Assembly: GCA_964449175.1 (NCBI GenBank)
Contig: CAYUYH010000154.1
Span: 1-6,511 of the forward strand
Reading direction: 5' to 3'
DNA: 6,511 bases
Origin: CAYUYH01 sp964449175
Lineage (GTDB): Bacteria > Planctomycetota > Phycisphaerae > SM23-33
Shown: piece after piece, positions 1 to 6,365 of the stretch
How the letters are laid out: every line of letters begins with the position of its first letter
How positions within the stretch are numbered: position 1 is the stretch's first letter
Notes under the pieces: model-generated
The model's database searches: none
What the model saw: the letters and a program-made list of their open reading frames with translations, nothing else
Told to the model about the DNA's origin: nothing
Made by a program: the position numbers and the translations under genes

Positions 1-42
1 CGATTAGAGTATAGGCGTCGGTTGGGGTGCGGGAATTGTGTT

Positions 43-987
43 ATGTCCTTCGCCTCGATCCCCCCGGACTCCGCCCTCCGCGAGCTGGTAGACGAAGAGT
101 TCTACCACATCCTCCTCGACAAGGTCAGCGACGGCGTCTGCTTCGTCGACGCCGACCTCCGCATCTGCTTCTGGAACCGCGAGGCCGAGCGGATGACCGG
201 CTACCTGGCCGGCGATGTCATGGGCCGGTGCTGCGGCGACAACATCCTGACGGCCGTCGACGACCACGGCCGCCTGCTGTGCGGCAACGCCTGCCCGCTG
301 GCCGAGACGCTAATCGACGGCGTGGACAGGCAGGGGGAGGTCTTCATCCACCATCGCGGGGGCCACCGCATCCCGGTTCGCATCCGCACGGCCGCCCTGC
401 GCGACCACAGGGGGCAGATCGTCGGCGCCGTCAAGACGTTCACCGACAACACGTCGCACATGGCCGACCTCAAGCGGATCCGGTTGCTCGAGCATGTGGC
501 CTTCCTGGACGAGCTGACCGGCCTGGCCAACAGGCGGTACCTGCGGAACGTCTTCCAAGGCCGCATCGCCGAGGCCAAGCGCCACGGCCACCAGTTCGGC
601 GCGATCCTCGTCGACGTGGACGGCTTCCAGCACTTCAACGACCGCCACGGCAGAGAAGTCGGCGACCGCATCATCAAGATGGTCGCCCGAACACTGGCGC
701 ACAATTGCCGGGCCTATGACATCATCGGGCGGTGGGGCAGCGAGGAGTTCCTGGTTATCACCGGCCACACCGGCGGCGACGAGCTTCGGCAGATGGCTGA
801 GCGATTACGGGTGCTTGTGGAGCGGTCGGGGGTGTTGGTCGACGGCGATCGATTCTGTGTGACGGTCTCAGCGGGGGCGGCCATGGCCACACCCAGTGAC
901 GACCTTGACACATTGGCCAACCGCGTGGAGGGGCTTGTCCGCCGCAGCCAGCAGGCCGGACCAAACACCGTCACCTTCGAGCAGTAG
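43..987 (+). CDS. PAS-GGDEF diguanylate cyclase (GSEEF variant, intact I-site)
   Basis: Probable cytoplasmic diguanylate cyclase making c-di-GMP from two GTP, 314 residues from ATG 43. An N-terminal PAS domain (about residues 20-140, with the typical FWNREAERMTGY stretch) precedes a GGDEF domain (about 150-314). Seen in the GGDEF domain: DELTGLANRR at 156-165, DVDGF with metal-ligand-type Asp191 and Asp193, Asn199-Asp200, Asp208, and the signature as GSEEF at 232-236. An RxxD inhibitory site (Arg223-Ala-Tyr-Asp226) sits exactly five residues before the signature, so product inhibition is likely. The PAS domain carries Cys63, Cys64, Cys80 and Cys84 (CxxxCPL). There are no membrane segments or receiver domain, so the signal is probably internal. 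A weak GGGA lies 8 nt before ATG 43. TTG 22 is an alternative start, and the frame is open to the window edge, so a longer N-terminus cannot be excluded. A weak -10-like TATAGG is at 10-15. Family is secure; activity is likely but unproven because of the Ser in the signature. Confidence 0.9.
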   Translation: MSFASIPPDSALRELVDEEFYHILLDKVSDGVCFVDADLRICFWNREAERMTGYLAGDVMGRCCGDNILTAVDDHGRLLCGNACPLAETLIDGVDRQGEVFIHHRGGHRIPVRIRTAALRDHRGQIVGAVKTFTDNTSHMADLKRIRLLEHVAFLDELTGLANRRYLRNVFQGRIAEAKRHGHQFGAILVDVDGFQHFNDRHGREVGDRIIKMVARTLAHNCRAYDIIGRWGSEEFLVITGHTGGDELRQMAERLRVLVERSGVLVDGDRFCVTVSAGAAMATPSDDLDTLANRVEGLVRRSQQAGPNTVTFEQ

Positions 988-998
988 CGCCCGGCCGG

Positions 999-2090
999 CT
1001 ACCCGTTGATCACGGCTATGTCGTCGGCGGCGACGGTCAGTCGCACGGCGTCGCCGGGGGCGAGGGCGGCCTGTCCACCGGCCAGTACCGTCACTCGCCA
1101 CAGGTCGCCGCTGTCCAGGCGGCAGGTGAACTGGCGCATCTCACCCAGGTAGGTGGCGCTGTCGATCCGCCCGGCCAGGACCGACGTGCCAGCCGGCGGC
1201 GCCTTCCCCTCCCTCGCGGCCGCGATGGCGATTCGCTCCGGCCTGATGCAGCACGTCACGGCCGCCCCTGCCGGCGGGCAACTCGCGCAGGCCGAAGCCA
1301 ACACGCCCGCCGGCGTCTCGACCGAGCACACAGCCCCCGCTGTCGTCACGTGCCCGGCCACGAAGTTCGCCTCGCCCACGAAGTCAGCCACGAACCGGCT
1401 CGCGGGCCGGTTGTAGATATCCTCTGCCGTGCCGACCTGGACGACTCGGCCGGCGTCCATCACGGCGATCCGGTCGGCCATCGACAGGGCTTCCTTCTGA
1501 TCGTGCGTTACGTAGACGGCAGTGACGCCGGTGGCCTTGACGAGCTGCCGCAGCTCGCCTCGCATGTGCAGGCGAAGGCGGGCGTCGAGGTTGCTCAGCG
1601 GCTCGTCCAGCAGCAGGCACTGGCCTCGCGCCGCCAGGGCCCTGGCCAGCGCCACCCGCTGCTGCTGCCCGCCGGAAAGCTGGTTGGGCTTGCGACGCGC
1701 GAAGTCAGCCATCTGCACGCGGGCGAGGTTCTCGGCGACGATGCCGCGACGGGCCGCCCGTGCGACCTTCCGCATCTTCGGGCCGAACTCCACGTTCGCG
1801 CCGACCGTCATGTGCGGCCAGAGCGCGTAGTTCTGGAAGACCATCGCCGTGTTGCGGTCCTCGACGGACAGGCCCGTCACGTCCTGCTCGCCGAACAGCA
1901 CCCGCCCACTGGTGGGCTCGATCAGCCCGGCGATGATCCGCAGCAGCGTGGTCTTGCCGCAGCCGCTAGGGCCCAGCAGGAAGAACAGCTCGCCGGCGGC
2001 TATCCGCACGCTGACGTCGTCCACCGCGCGGACCACGCCGCCCGGCGTGCGATAGTCCTTCGTGATGTTGCGAAGCGTGATTTCGGTCAT
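999..2090 (-). CDS. ABC importer ATPase with C-terminal TOBE domain (FbpC/PotA-like)
   Basis: ATP-hydrolysing subunit of the importer, at the cytoplasmic face of the membrane; 363 residues, the usual length for this group. Motifs in order: Walker A GPSGCGKTT at 40-48, Q-loop Gln86, signature LSGGQQQ at 138-144, Walker B CLLLDEP at 158-164, D-loop SNLDAR at 166-171 and H-loop His196. All catalytic residues are present. Residues from about 240 onward form a TOBE-type regulatory/substrate-contact domain, with IRPE at 282-285. It is the last gene of the operon, 37 nt after the permease stop. An AAGGA Shine-Dalgarno (2102-2106 on the plus strand) lies 11 nt before the ATG. Its closest look is to CUT1/FbpC/PotA-type ATPases, but ATPase sequence alone does not reveal the substrate. 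It converges on the PAS-GGDEF gene with only 11 bp between stop codons. Confidence 0.95.
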   Translation of the reverse strand: MTEITLRNITKDYRTPGGVVRAVDDVSVRIAAGELFFLLGPSGCGKTTLLRIIAGLIEPTSGRVLFGEQDVTGLSVEDRNTAMVFQNYALWPHMTVGANVEFGPKMRKVARAARRGIVAENLARVQMADFARRKPNQLSGGQQQRVALARALAARGQCLLLDEPLSNLDARLRLHMRGELRQLVKATGVTAVYVTHDQKEALSMADRIAVMDAGRVVQVGTAEDIYNRPASRFVADFVGEANFVAGHVTTAGAVCSVETPAGVLASACASCPPAGAAVTCCIRPERIAIAAAREGKAPPAGTSVLAGRIDSATYLGEMRQFTCRLDSGDLWRVTVLAGGQAALAPGDAVRLTVAADDIAVING

Positions 2091-2127
2091 GTTTGTTCAG
2101 TTCCTTTGGAGGCCTGCCCGCCTGCGG

Positions 2128-3876
2128 TCAAGCCCTGAAGATCGCGCCCAGCCGCTTGCCGAGCAGCGCAACGGCCAGCACCAACGTGCCGCCGAGGAAT
2201 CCCATGCCGTACACGCCGAGCGCGGCGGCGATGTTGGCCGCGTCGGGGTTGCCGCTGGTGGCCTGGGTGTAGATCTCCTTGGTGATCGGGTAGTACTGCT
2301 GGGTCTGGGCGAGTATCAGCGAGTCGCTGACCTCCAGCACGGCGAAGGCGAAGGTAAGCGCCGCGGCCGCGACGATGTTGGCCGCGATCAGCGGCGCGGT
2401 GATCCGCAGCACCGAGCGCGCCCGCCCGGCGCCGAGGTTGCGGGCCGCCTCCTCCAGCGCGACCGGCACCTGCTGCAGGCCGGCCGAGACGCCGCGCACC
2501 ACGAACGGCAGCCGCCGGACCGCGTATGCGATGATCAGGATCACGAACGGATACGCCCCGGCCGGGCCTATGTGCCTCAGCGGGCCCGACGCCGTCATGG
2601 CGACGTAACCGGCCGCCAGGATCAGCCCCGGCACGGCCAGCGGAAGCATCACCAGCGCGTCCAGCAGCGTCTTGCCCCACACTCGGCTGCGGACGATCAG
2701 CCAGGCCGCCATGCAGCCCAGCAGCAGGTCGACGGCGGTGGAGGCGCCGGCGTAACGGAGGCTGTTGAGGATCGCCTGGGCCGTCTGCGGCCGCTGTAGC
2801 ACGAATCGCACGTGGTCCATTGTCCAGGCCGACGGGACGACCGTGTTGACCCAGCGGGCCGAGAACGCCGTCAGCACCACGCCGACGTGGGGCAGCAGCG
2901 CCGCGAAGATCACCGCGCCGAACAGGCACCACGCCCCCACGGCCCGCAGCCCTCGCAGCGGCCGAAGCTCAGCCGCGACCGACGCCTTGGCGCTCTCAGC
3001 CGCAATCGACCGGCCGAATATGAACTTGCCCAGCACGTACAGCGTCACGGACGAGGAGAGCATGAGAAAGACGAGGCTGTAGACCGCCGGCGTGGTCTCG
3101 CTCTTGGCGAGCTGCTTGAAGATGTTGACGGCCACCAGGTCGTTGAAGCCCATGATCAGCGGCGTGCCGATGTCGGTGAGCGACCAGATGAACACGATGG
3201 TCCCGCCGGCGAACAGCCCCGGGCGGATCAGCGGCAGCGTGACGCGGAAGAACGTCCGCCACGGCCCGGCGCCGAGGTTGCGGGCGGCCTGCGAGTACGC
3301 CGGGTCCACGTTGGCCAGAGCGGCGGAAGCGTTGAGGTACAGGATCGGGAACAGGTGCAGCGCCTGCATGATCACGACGCCGGCGAAGCCGCTGCCCAGC
3401 CAGTCCGGCGGCAGCGAGCGGGCGAAGTCCAGCACGCCGACCTTCGCCAGCAGCAAGTTGACCGCCCCGAACTGGCTCAGCAGGTGCCGCATGGAGATCG
3501 CCCCGACGAACGGCGGCAGGATCATCGGCACGAGCATCGCCAGGCTGAGGACGCCCAGGCCGCGGAATCGGCATCGCGCGCGGATCAGCGCCGGCGGCAG
3601 GGCGATCAGCAGCGCCACCGCCGTCGTCGCCACCGCCAGCAGCAGGCTGTTCAGCATCTGCCGCAACACCACCTGGTCGGCGAACATCTCCGCCAGCCAG
3701 TATGTGCTCCACCGGCCTTCCTCCAGGAACCCCTCCCGTACGGCCAACAGCACCGGCGCGAGCAGGAACGCCGCCAGGAACAGCATGATCGCCCCGGCCG
3801 CTCCCAGCGCGCTGCCGCGGGCGGCGGTGGCCTTGGCCAAGCGGACCAGCGGGTTGTCGCGGGGCTGACTGCTCAT
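2128..3876 (-). CDS. Fused two-domain ABC importer permease (FbpB-like)
   Basis: Inner-membrane channel of the importer, 582 residues, made of two binding-protein-dependent permease (MetI-type) domains in one chain, so one polypeptide can replace a permease dimer. About 12 membrane segments can be read, near residues 22-46, 72-98, 106-132, 160-180, 217-236, 262-288, 312-338, 366-396, 405-427, 440-456, 495-522 and 545-573. Each half carries an EAA loop that docks on the ATPase: about 195-220 and 475-500, both containing AARNLGAG and exactly 280 residues apart. This fused architecture and length are typical of FbpB/AfuB-type iron permeases and relatives for thiamine or phosphonates. The ATG lies inside the stop of the lipoprotein gene (ATGA, 4-bp overlap), implying translational coupling. 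The ATPase gene follows after 37 nt. Family is secure; substrate is open. Confidence 0.93.
   Translation of the reverse strand: MSSQPRDNPLVRLAKATAARGSALGAAGAIMLFLAAFLLAPVLLAVREGFLEEGRWSTYWLAEMFADQVVLRQMLNSLLLAVATTAVALLIALPPALIRARCRFRGLGVLSLAMLVPMILPPFVGAISMRHLLSQFGAVNLLLAKVGVLDFARSLPPDWLGSGFAGVVIMQALHLFPILYLNASAALANVDPAYSQAARNLGAGPWRTFFRVTLPLIRPGLFAGGTIVFIWSLTDIGTPLIMGFNDLVAVNIFKQLAKSETTPAVYSLVFLMLSSSVTLYVLGKFIFGRSIAAESAKASVAAELRPLRGLRAVGAWCLFGAVIFAALLPHVGVVLTAFSARWVNTVVPSAWTMDHVRFVLQRPQTAQAILNSLRYAGASTAVDLLLGCMAAWLIVRSRVWGKTLLDALVMLPLAVPGLILAAGYVAMTASGPLRHIGPAGAYPFVILIIAYAVRRLPFVVRGVSAGLQQVPVALEEAARNLGAGRARSVLRITAPLIAANIVAAAALTFAFAVLEVSDSLILAQTQQYYPITKEIYTQATSGNPDAANIAAALGVYGMGFLGGTLVLAVALLGKRLGAIFRA
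2424..3285. repeat. Exact 22-bp direct repeat marking the two EAA loops of the permease
   Basis: Positions 2424-2445 and 3264-3285 are identical over 22 bp and lie exactly 840 bp apart. On the minus strand both encode the core of the AARNLGAG cytoplasmic loop in the two halves of the permease. They are the DNA trace of the internal duplication or of strong selection on the ATPase-docking loop. They are not a mobile or regulatory repeat. Confidence 0.85.
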
Positions 3877-5336
3877 TTGGCGAGCCGGTTGAACTTCTCG
3901 GCGAAGTAGTCTCGCCAGGCGGTGGCGGTCTCGTAGCGGGTCTTGTCCTGCCGCAGCGCCGCGGCGATGGCGGCCATCTTCTCGACGCTGTCGATGTCGT
4001 CCGGCAGGGCGACGAACTCGGCCAGGCGGCGCTGGTATTCATCCGCGGCAGCCGGGTCGGCCTGGAGCTCATTGAGGCGGCGGCGGGCGGCGCGCATGGC
4101 GTCGACGTTGTCCAGGGCGGCTGAGCCCACCAGCGTCCGCAGCACGCCGAAGTCGACCTGCTCCATCCGCGGGCTGACCTCCAGCGCCTGGCCCGCGGCG
4201 TAGGGGTTGACGATCCGCCGGCCTAGCTTGCCGGCGTGGATTTCGTAGACGTCGCGGCGGATCGGCTGGCGGCCGAGGAAGAACCGCGCCGGCCCGGACT
4301 CCGCGCCGACCGGCAGGGCCCACAGTGCCTGGCCCTCGGCCGACATCACGAAGTCCACGAACTGCTGGGCGAGCCGCGGGTTCGGCGGATTCTTGAGGAT
4401 CGCGATCGGGTCGGGGCTGAAGGTGGTCTGCCCGGCGGGGCTGACGTAGGCCAGCTCGTTGGGGGCCTCAGCCACGCGGATGATGCCGTAGAAGTCGATG
4501 CACGTGGCCACGGCGGACTCGCCCAGGACCGGCGCGTTGGCGGCTGAGCCGGCGCTGTCGGTGAATCGCTTGGCGTTCGAGAGGATCATCAGCAGCTTCG
4601 CCCAGCCAGCCGGCCAGGTCGGCTCGGAGACGACGATCATGCGATACGCCGCCGCCGCCGAGCCGGACTGGCCCGGGTCGGCAAGCGTCAGCAGGTCGCT
4701 GAGCCCGGGGCGGCCCAGGTCAGCCCAGCTTTCCGGCGGGGCGAGCCCGCACATCTCCAGCACGCCGGCGTTGTAGATGAAGCCGAACCCGCTCAGCGCC
4801 GAGCCGACCCACAGCACCTTGCCGTCCCCGTCAGCCGGCTGATACATGGCCACCGCGCCGATCCTCGCCGGCACGTTGGCCAGCACGTCGCCCTGAAGAG
4901 TCGCCGGCTCGAGCACGCCTGCGGCAGCCAGTGTCGCGTGGACGTATTCCCCGCCGCCCCACAGCACGTCGATGCCGCTGGTCTCAGCCCGCGAATAGAC
5001 GTTCTGGAGGTACCGCTGGATCGTGCTGCCGCCGCCGCCGACGTCGCGCCAGACGATCTCGACCCGCTCGCCGCGGGCCAGGGCGTGGTGCAGCGAGAAA
5101 GCCCACGTGAACTCGTTTTGGATGTTCTCGTTGTGTGGGCTGACCACCTGTAGCGTGACGGCGGGCAGCTCCGCCAGTGGCTTGCCCCAGCGCTGGCGGA
5201 CCTGCTCGTCAACGCGAGCAGTGCGGTCGTCGGGCGGGGCGCTGGGCCGCCCGCCGCAGCCGAGCAGCCCAGGGGCCAGGGCACTCAGGGCAAACCACGC
5301 CAAGGTGGCGGCAAGGATGGAACGCGACCCGCGCAT
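3873..5336 (-). CDS. ABC importer solute-binding lipoprotein, large FbpA-like type
   Basis: Substrate-capturing subunit, 487 residues, first gene of the operon. Residues 1-27 form a lipoprotein signal: Arg2/Arg5, a hydrophobic stretch and lipobox LLGC with the lipidated Cys27, followed by a Gly/Pro/Asp-rich linker to about 45. The mature protein fits the extracellular solute-binding fold: VVSPHNENIQNEF at 64-76, a Gly-rich GGGGS at 100-104, VLWGGGEYVH at 124-133, FGFIYNAG at 184-191 and the FVMSAEGQALWA hinge/C-lobe segment at 329-340, typical of the ferric-iron/AEP/thiamine-binding group. It is longer than the roughly 320-350 residues usual for FbpA; the excess is mostly a charged, helix-prone tail from about 400. 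There is no adjacent Tyr-Tyr pair, the iron ligand of classical FbpA, so iron is not assured. In-frame TAG two codons before ATG 5336 fixes the start; no Shine-Dalgarno is visible. It overlaps the permease gene by 4 bp. Confidence 0.88.
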   Translation of the reverse strand: MRGSRSILAATLAWFALSALAPGLLGCGGRPSAPPDDRTARVDEQVRQRWGKPLAELPAVTLQVVSPHNENIQNEFTWAFSLHHALARGERVEIVWRDVGGGGSTIQRYLQNVYSRAETSGIDVLWGGGEYVHATLAAAGVLEPATLQGDVLANVPARIGAVAMYQPADGDGKVLWVGSALSGFGFIYNAGVLEMCGLAPPESWADLGRPGLSDLLTLADPGQSGSAAAAYRMIVVSEPTWPAGWAKLLMILSNAKRFTDSAGSAANAPVLGESAVATCIDFYGIIRVAEAPNELAYVSPAGQTTFSPDPIAILKNPPNPRLAQQFVDFVMSAEGQALWALPVGAESGPARFFLGRQPIRRDVYEIHAGKLGRRIVNPYAAGQALEVSPRMEQVDFGVLRTLVGSAALDNVDAMRAARRRLNELQADPAAADEYQRRLAEFVALPDDIDSVEKMAAIAAALRQDKTRYETATAWRDYFAEKFNRLAK

Positions 5337-5352
5337 AGTCTAGTGAGGGTAT

Positions 5353-5381
5353 GTGGTATCGCGGTGCGGCGGGACAGTCAA
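5353..5381 (-). promoter_or_regulatory. Candidate sigma70-type promoter of the ABC importer operon
   Basis: Read on the minus strand, TTGACT (5381-5376, five of six matches to TTGACA) is followed after 17 nt by TACCAC (5358-5353, a weak -10, three of six matches). Transcription would begin near 5346, only about 10 nt before the ATG at 5336. That fits the absence of a Shine-Dalgarno and suggests a nearly leaderless message. The poor -10 keeps this tentative. Confidence 0.35.
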
Positions 5382-5408
5382 GGCGGGCGGCGCCCGGCGG
5401 GAAGTGGT

Positions 5409-5460
5409 GCGCGGCGGAGCTGCGGTTCGACGAGGCTCACCGAAATGAGCTCCGCCGCGC
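5409..5460. repeat. Perfect 13-bp inverted repeat upstream of the ABC operon
   Basis: GCGCGGCGGAGCT at 5409-5421 is the exact reverse complement of AGCTCCGCCGCGC at 5448-5460, with a 26-nt loop. The loop itself contains a 4-bp CGGT/ACCG match at 5423-5426 and 5439-5442. It lies about 30 bp upstream of the candidate -35 box of the importer operon and about 100 bp after the stop of the CBS gene. It could be a regulator binding site, a transcript-end hairpin for the CBS gene (no U-run follows), or part of a longer structured leader if transcription starts further upstream. The sequence does not choose between these. Confidence 0.6.
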
Positions 5461-5520
5461 GAGTGCATCAGCCGCGGCAGGGAATTGGGGAATCGAGCCA
5501 GCCGGGCAACCGGTGGGGTG

Positions 5521-5546
5521 GGAAGCTCGCCAAAGGCCTGGCTTCC
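5521..5546 (-). terminator. Small hairpin after the CBS gene, weak terminator candidate
   Basis: GGAAGC (5521-5526) pairs with GCTTCC (5541-5546), and an inner GCC/GGC (5529-5531 and 5535-5537) closes on a three-base loop. On the minus strand it begins 15 nt after the stop codon of the CBS gene. No T-run follows (the next bases are C-rich), so it is not a canonical intrinsic terminator; it may only stabilise the 3' end or be chance. Confidence 0.2.
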
Positions 5547-5561
5547 TGCGGAATCTCTTCG

Positions 5562-6062
5562 TCAGATCACGACCCTGCCGGCGGCGTCCTTGCGGAGGTT
5601 GGTGATGCCGGGGAACTGCTTCTCGAGGTCATCGAGCAGCCTGTACTGCTGGTTGGCGACGGCCTTGGCGGCGGACAGCTCATACGCCATCACATCTCGG
5701 CTGGAGATCATGCCCACCGGCATGTCGTCGTCCACGATCGGCAGGTGGCGGACGCGGTGTACGGCCATGATCCGCTCCGCCTCCGATATCGACGTGCCGG
5801 TCTCGCATGAGACAACCTCGACGGTCATGATATCGGCGACGCGGACGACGGCCGGGTTGGCGGCGCAGGCGACGACCTTGACCAGCACGTCGCGCTCGGT
5901 CACGATGCCGACGACCCTGGCGTCGGAGTCCACCACCACGAGGCAGCCGATGTCGGACTTGTGCATCTGCCTGGCGGCGGTGATGACGTCGGCATCGGCC
6001 ATGATCGTCATGACCTTGCCCTCCTGCTTGACGATGCGCTCGATGCGTTCGACGGTGGTCAT
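5562..6062 (-). CDS. Stand-alone two-CBS-domain protein
   Basis: Small cytoplasmic protein of 166 residues made almost entirely of a tandem CBS (Bateman) pair: CBS1 about 15-66 and CBS2 about 74-128. Each ends in the usual strand-turn motif, GIVTERD at 52-58 and GMISSRD at 117-123. Both give the (T/S)xxD pattern (Thr55/Asp58, Ser120/Asp123) that contacts the ribose of bound AMP, ADP or ATP in this family, so adenine-nucleotide sensing is the likely property. Residues 129-166 form a helical then Gly-containing tail (PGITNLRKDAAGRVVI), with no catalytic domain attached, so the partner is unknown. The start is well supported: AGGAG (6071-6075 on the plus strand) lies 8 nt before the ATG. It is on the same strand as the importer genes but 225 bp away, with a separate promoter candidate between, so co-transcription is doubtful. 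No promoter of its own is clear. Confidence 0.92.
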   Translation of the reverse strand: MTTVERIERIVKQEGKVMTIMADADVITAARQMHKSDIGCLVVVDSDARVVGIVTERDVLVKVVACAANPAVVRVADIMTVEVVSCETGTSISEAERIMAVHRVRHLPIVDDDMPVGMISSRDVMAYELSAAKAVANQQYRLLDDLEKQFPGITNLRKDAAGRVVI

Positions 6063-6189
6063 CGGCCTTGCTCCTGAAGTCGGTTGTGGTCGTGCCGTCG
6101 CTTGGTCCGCGTGCCCTAGTCATATCGGCCTGCGGGAGGGGGGCGTTTAGCCAGTAACGACAAGGACTTGCGGCCTGGCGCCGCGCCCG

Positions 6190-6220
6190 GTGACGCCGTG
6201 GGCTCTTGCTGCCGTATGCT
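6190..6220 (+). promoter_or_regulatory. Weak promoter candidate for the right-hand gene
   Basis: GTGACG (6190-6195, four of six matches to TTGACA) and TATGCT (6215-6220, four of six matches to TATAAT) are separated by 19 nt, at the edge of the only AT-rich patch in the region. A start near 6227 would give a leader of about 150 nt containing the hairpins at 6240-6307. Matches and spacing are poor, so this is a suggestion only. Confidence 0.2.
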
Positions 6221-6239
6221 ACTTTAGACACATGACTTA

Positions 6240-6307
6240 CGGCTGTCGCCGGCCCGGGTCCGCCGGTACGGCCCGGGCAAGAAGCTCCGTTTCGCGGAGA
6301 ATTGCCG
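6240..6307 (+). other. Possible structured RNA leader (three-way-junction-like)
   Basis: A strong stem pairs GCCCGGG (6252-6258) with CCCGGGC (6272-6278) and continues past one bulged T with CCG/CGG (6260-6262 and 6269-6271), leaving a six-base loop. A second hairpin pairs CTCCG (6285-6289) with CGGAG (6295-6299) around a five-base loop. CGGC (6240-6243) can pair with GCCG (6304-6307) to enclose both. It sits in the presumed 5' leader of the gene starting at 6381. It matches no riboswitch family that I recognise. High GC makes chance pairing easy, so only the first stem is strong. Confidence 0.35.
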
Positions 6308-6365
6308 ATGTGCCCGCGGGCGGGTTGAATCCTAGACTCCCATGGGCTTTCGGGACTGTGGTTGT

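Noticed and set aside
22..42. TTG 22 as the start of the PAS-GGDEF gene, giving a Leu-Gly-Cys-Gly opening that mimics a lipobox
   Set aside because: There is no hydrophobic stretch before the Cys, and ATG 43 gives a normal PAS N-terminus. An upstream start beyond the window remains possible because the frame is open to position 1.
2062..3909. Long open frames on the plus strand opposite the permease and the ATPase
   Set aside because: Their translations are Arg/Gln/His/Asp-rich low-complexity sequence with no domain, as expected for antisense frames of GC-rich genes; the minus-strand genes have complete motifs.
5424..5430. GGTTCGA resembling a tRNA T-loop
   Set aside because: The flanking five bases do not pair as a T-stem and there is no acceptor stem or anticodon arm around it.
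5496..5520. CCGGGCAACCGG stretch on the plus strand, reminiscent of the GGCAACC core of SAM riboswitches
   Set aside because: No kink-turn or other SAM-riboswitch core elements are present upstream, and no plus-strand gene follows; it more simply forms a 4-bp stem with a GCAA loop.
6150..6179. GCCAG/CTGGC arms around a CAAGGACTTG palindrome, considered as an attachment or recombination site
   Set aside because: Arms are only 5 bp, there is no integrase or mobile gene in the window, and no second copy of the site is present.
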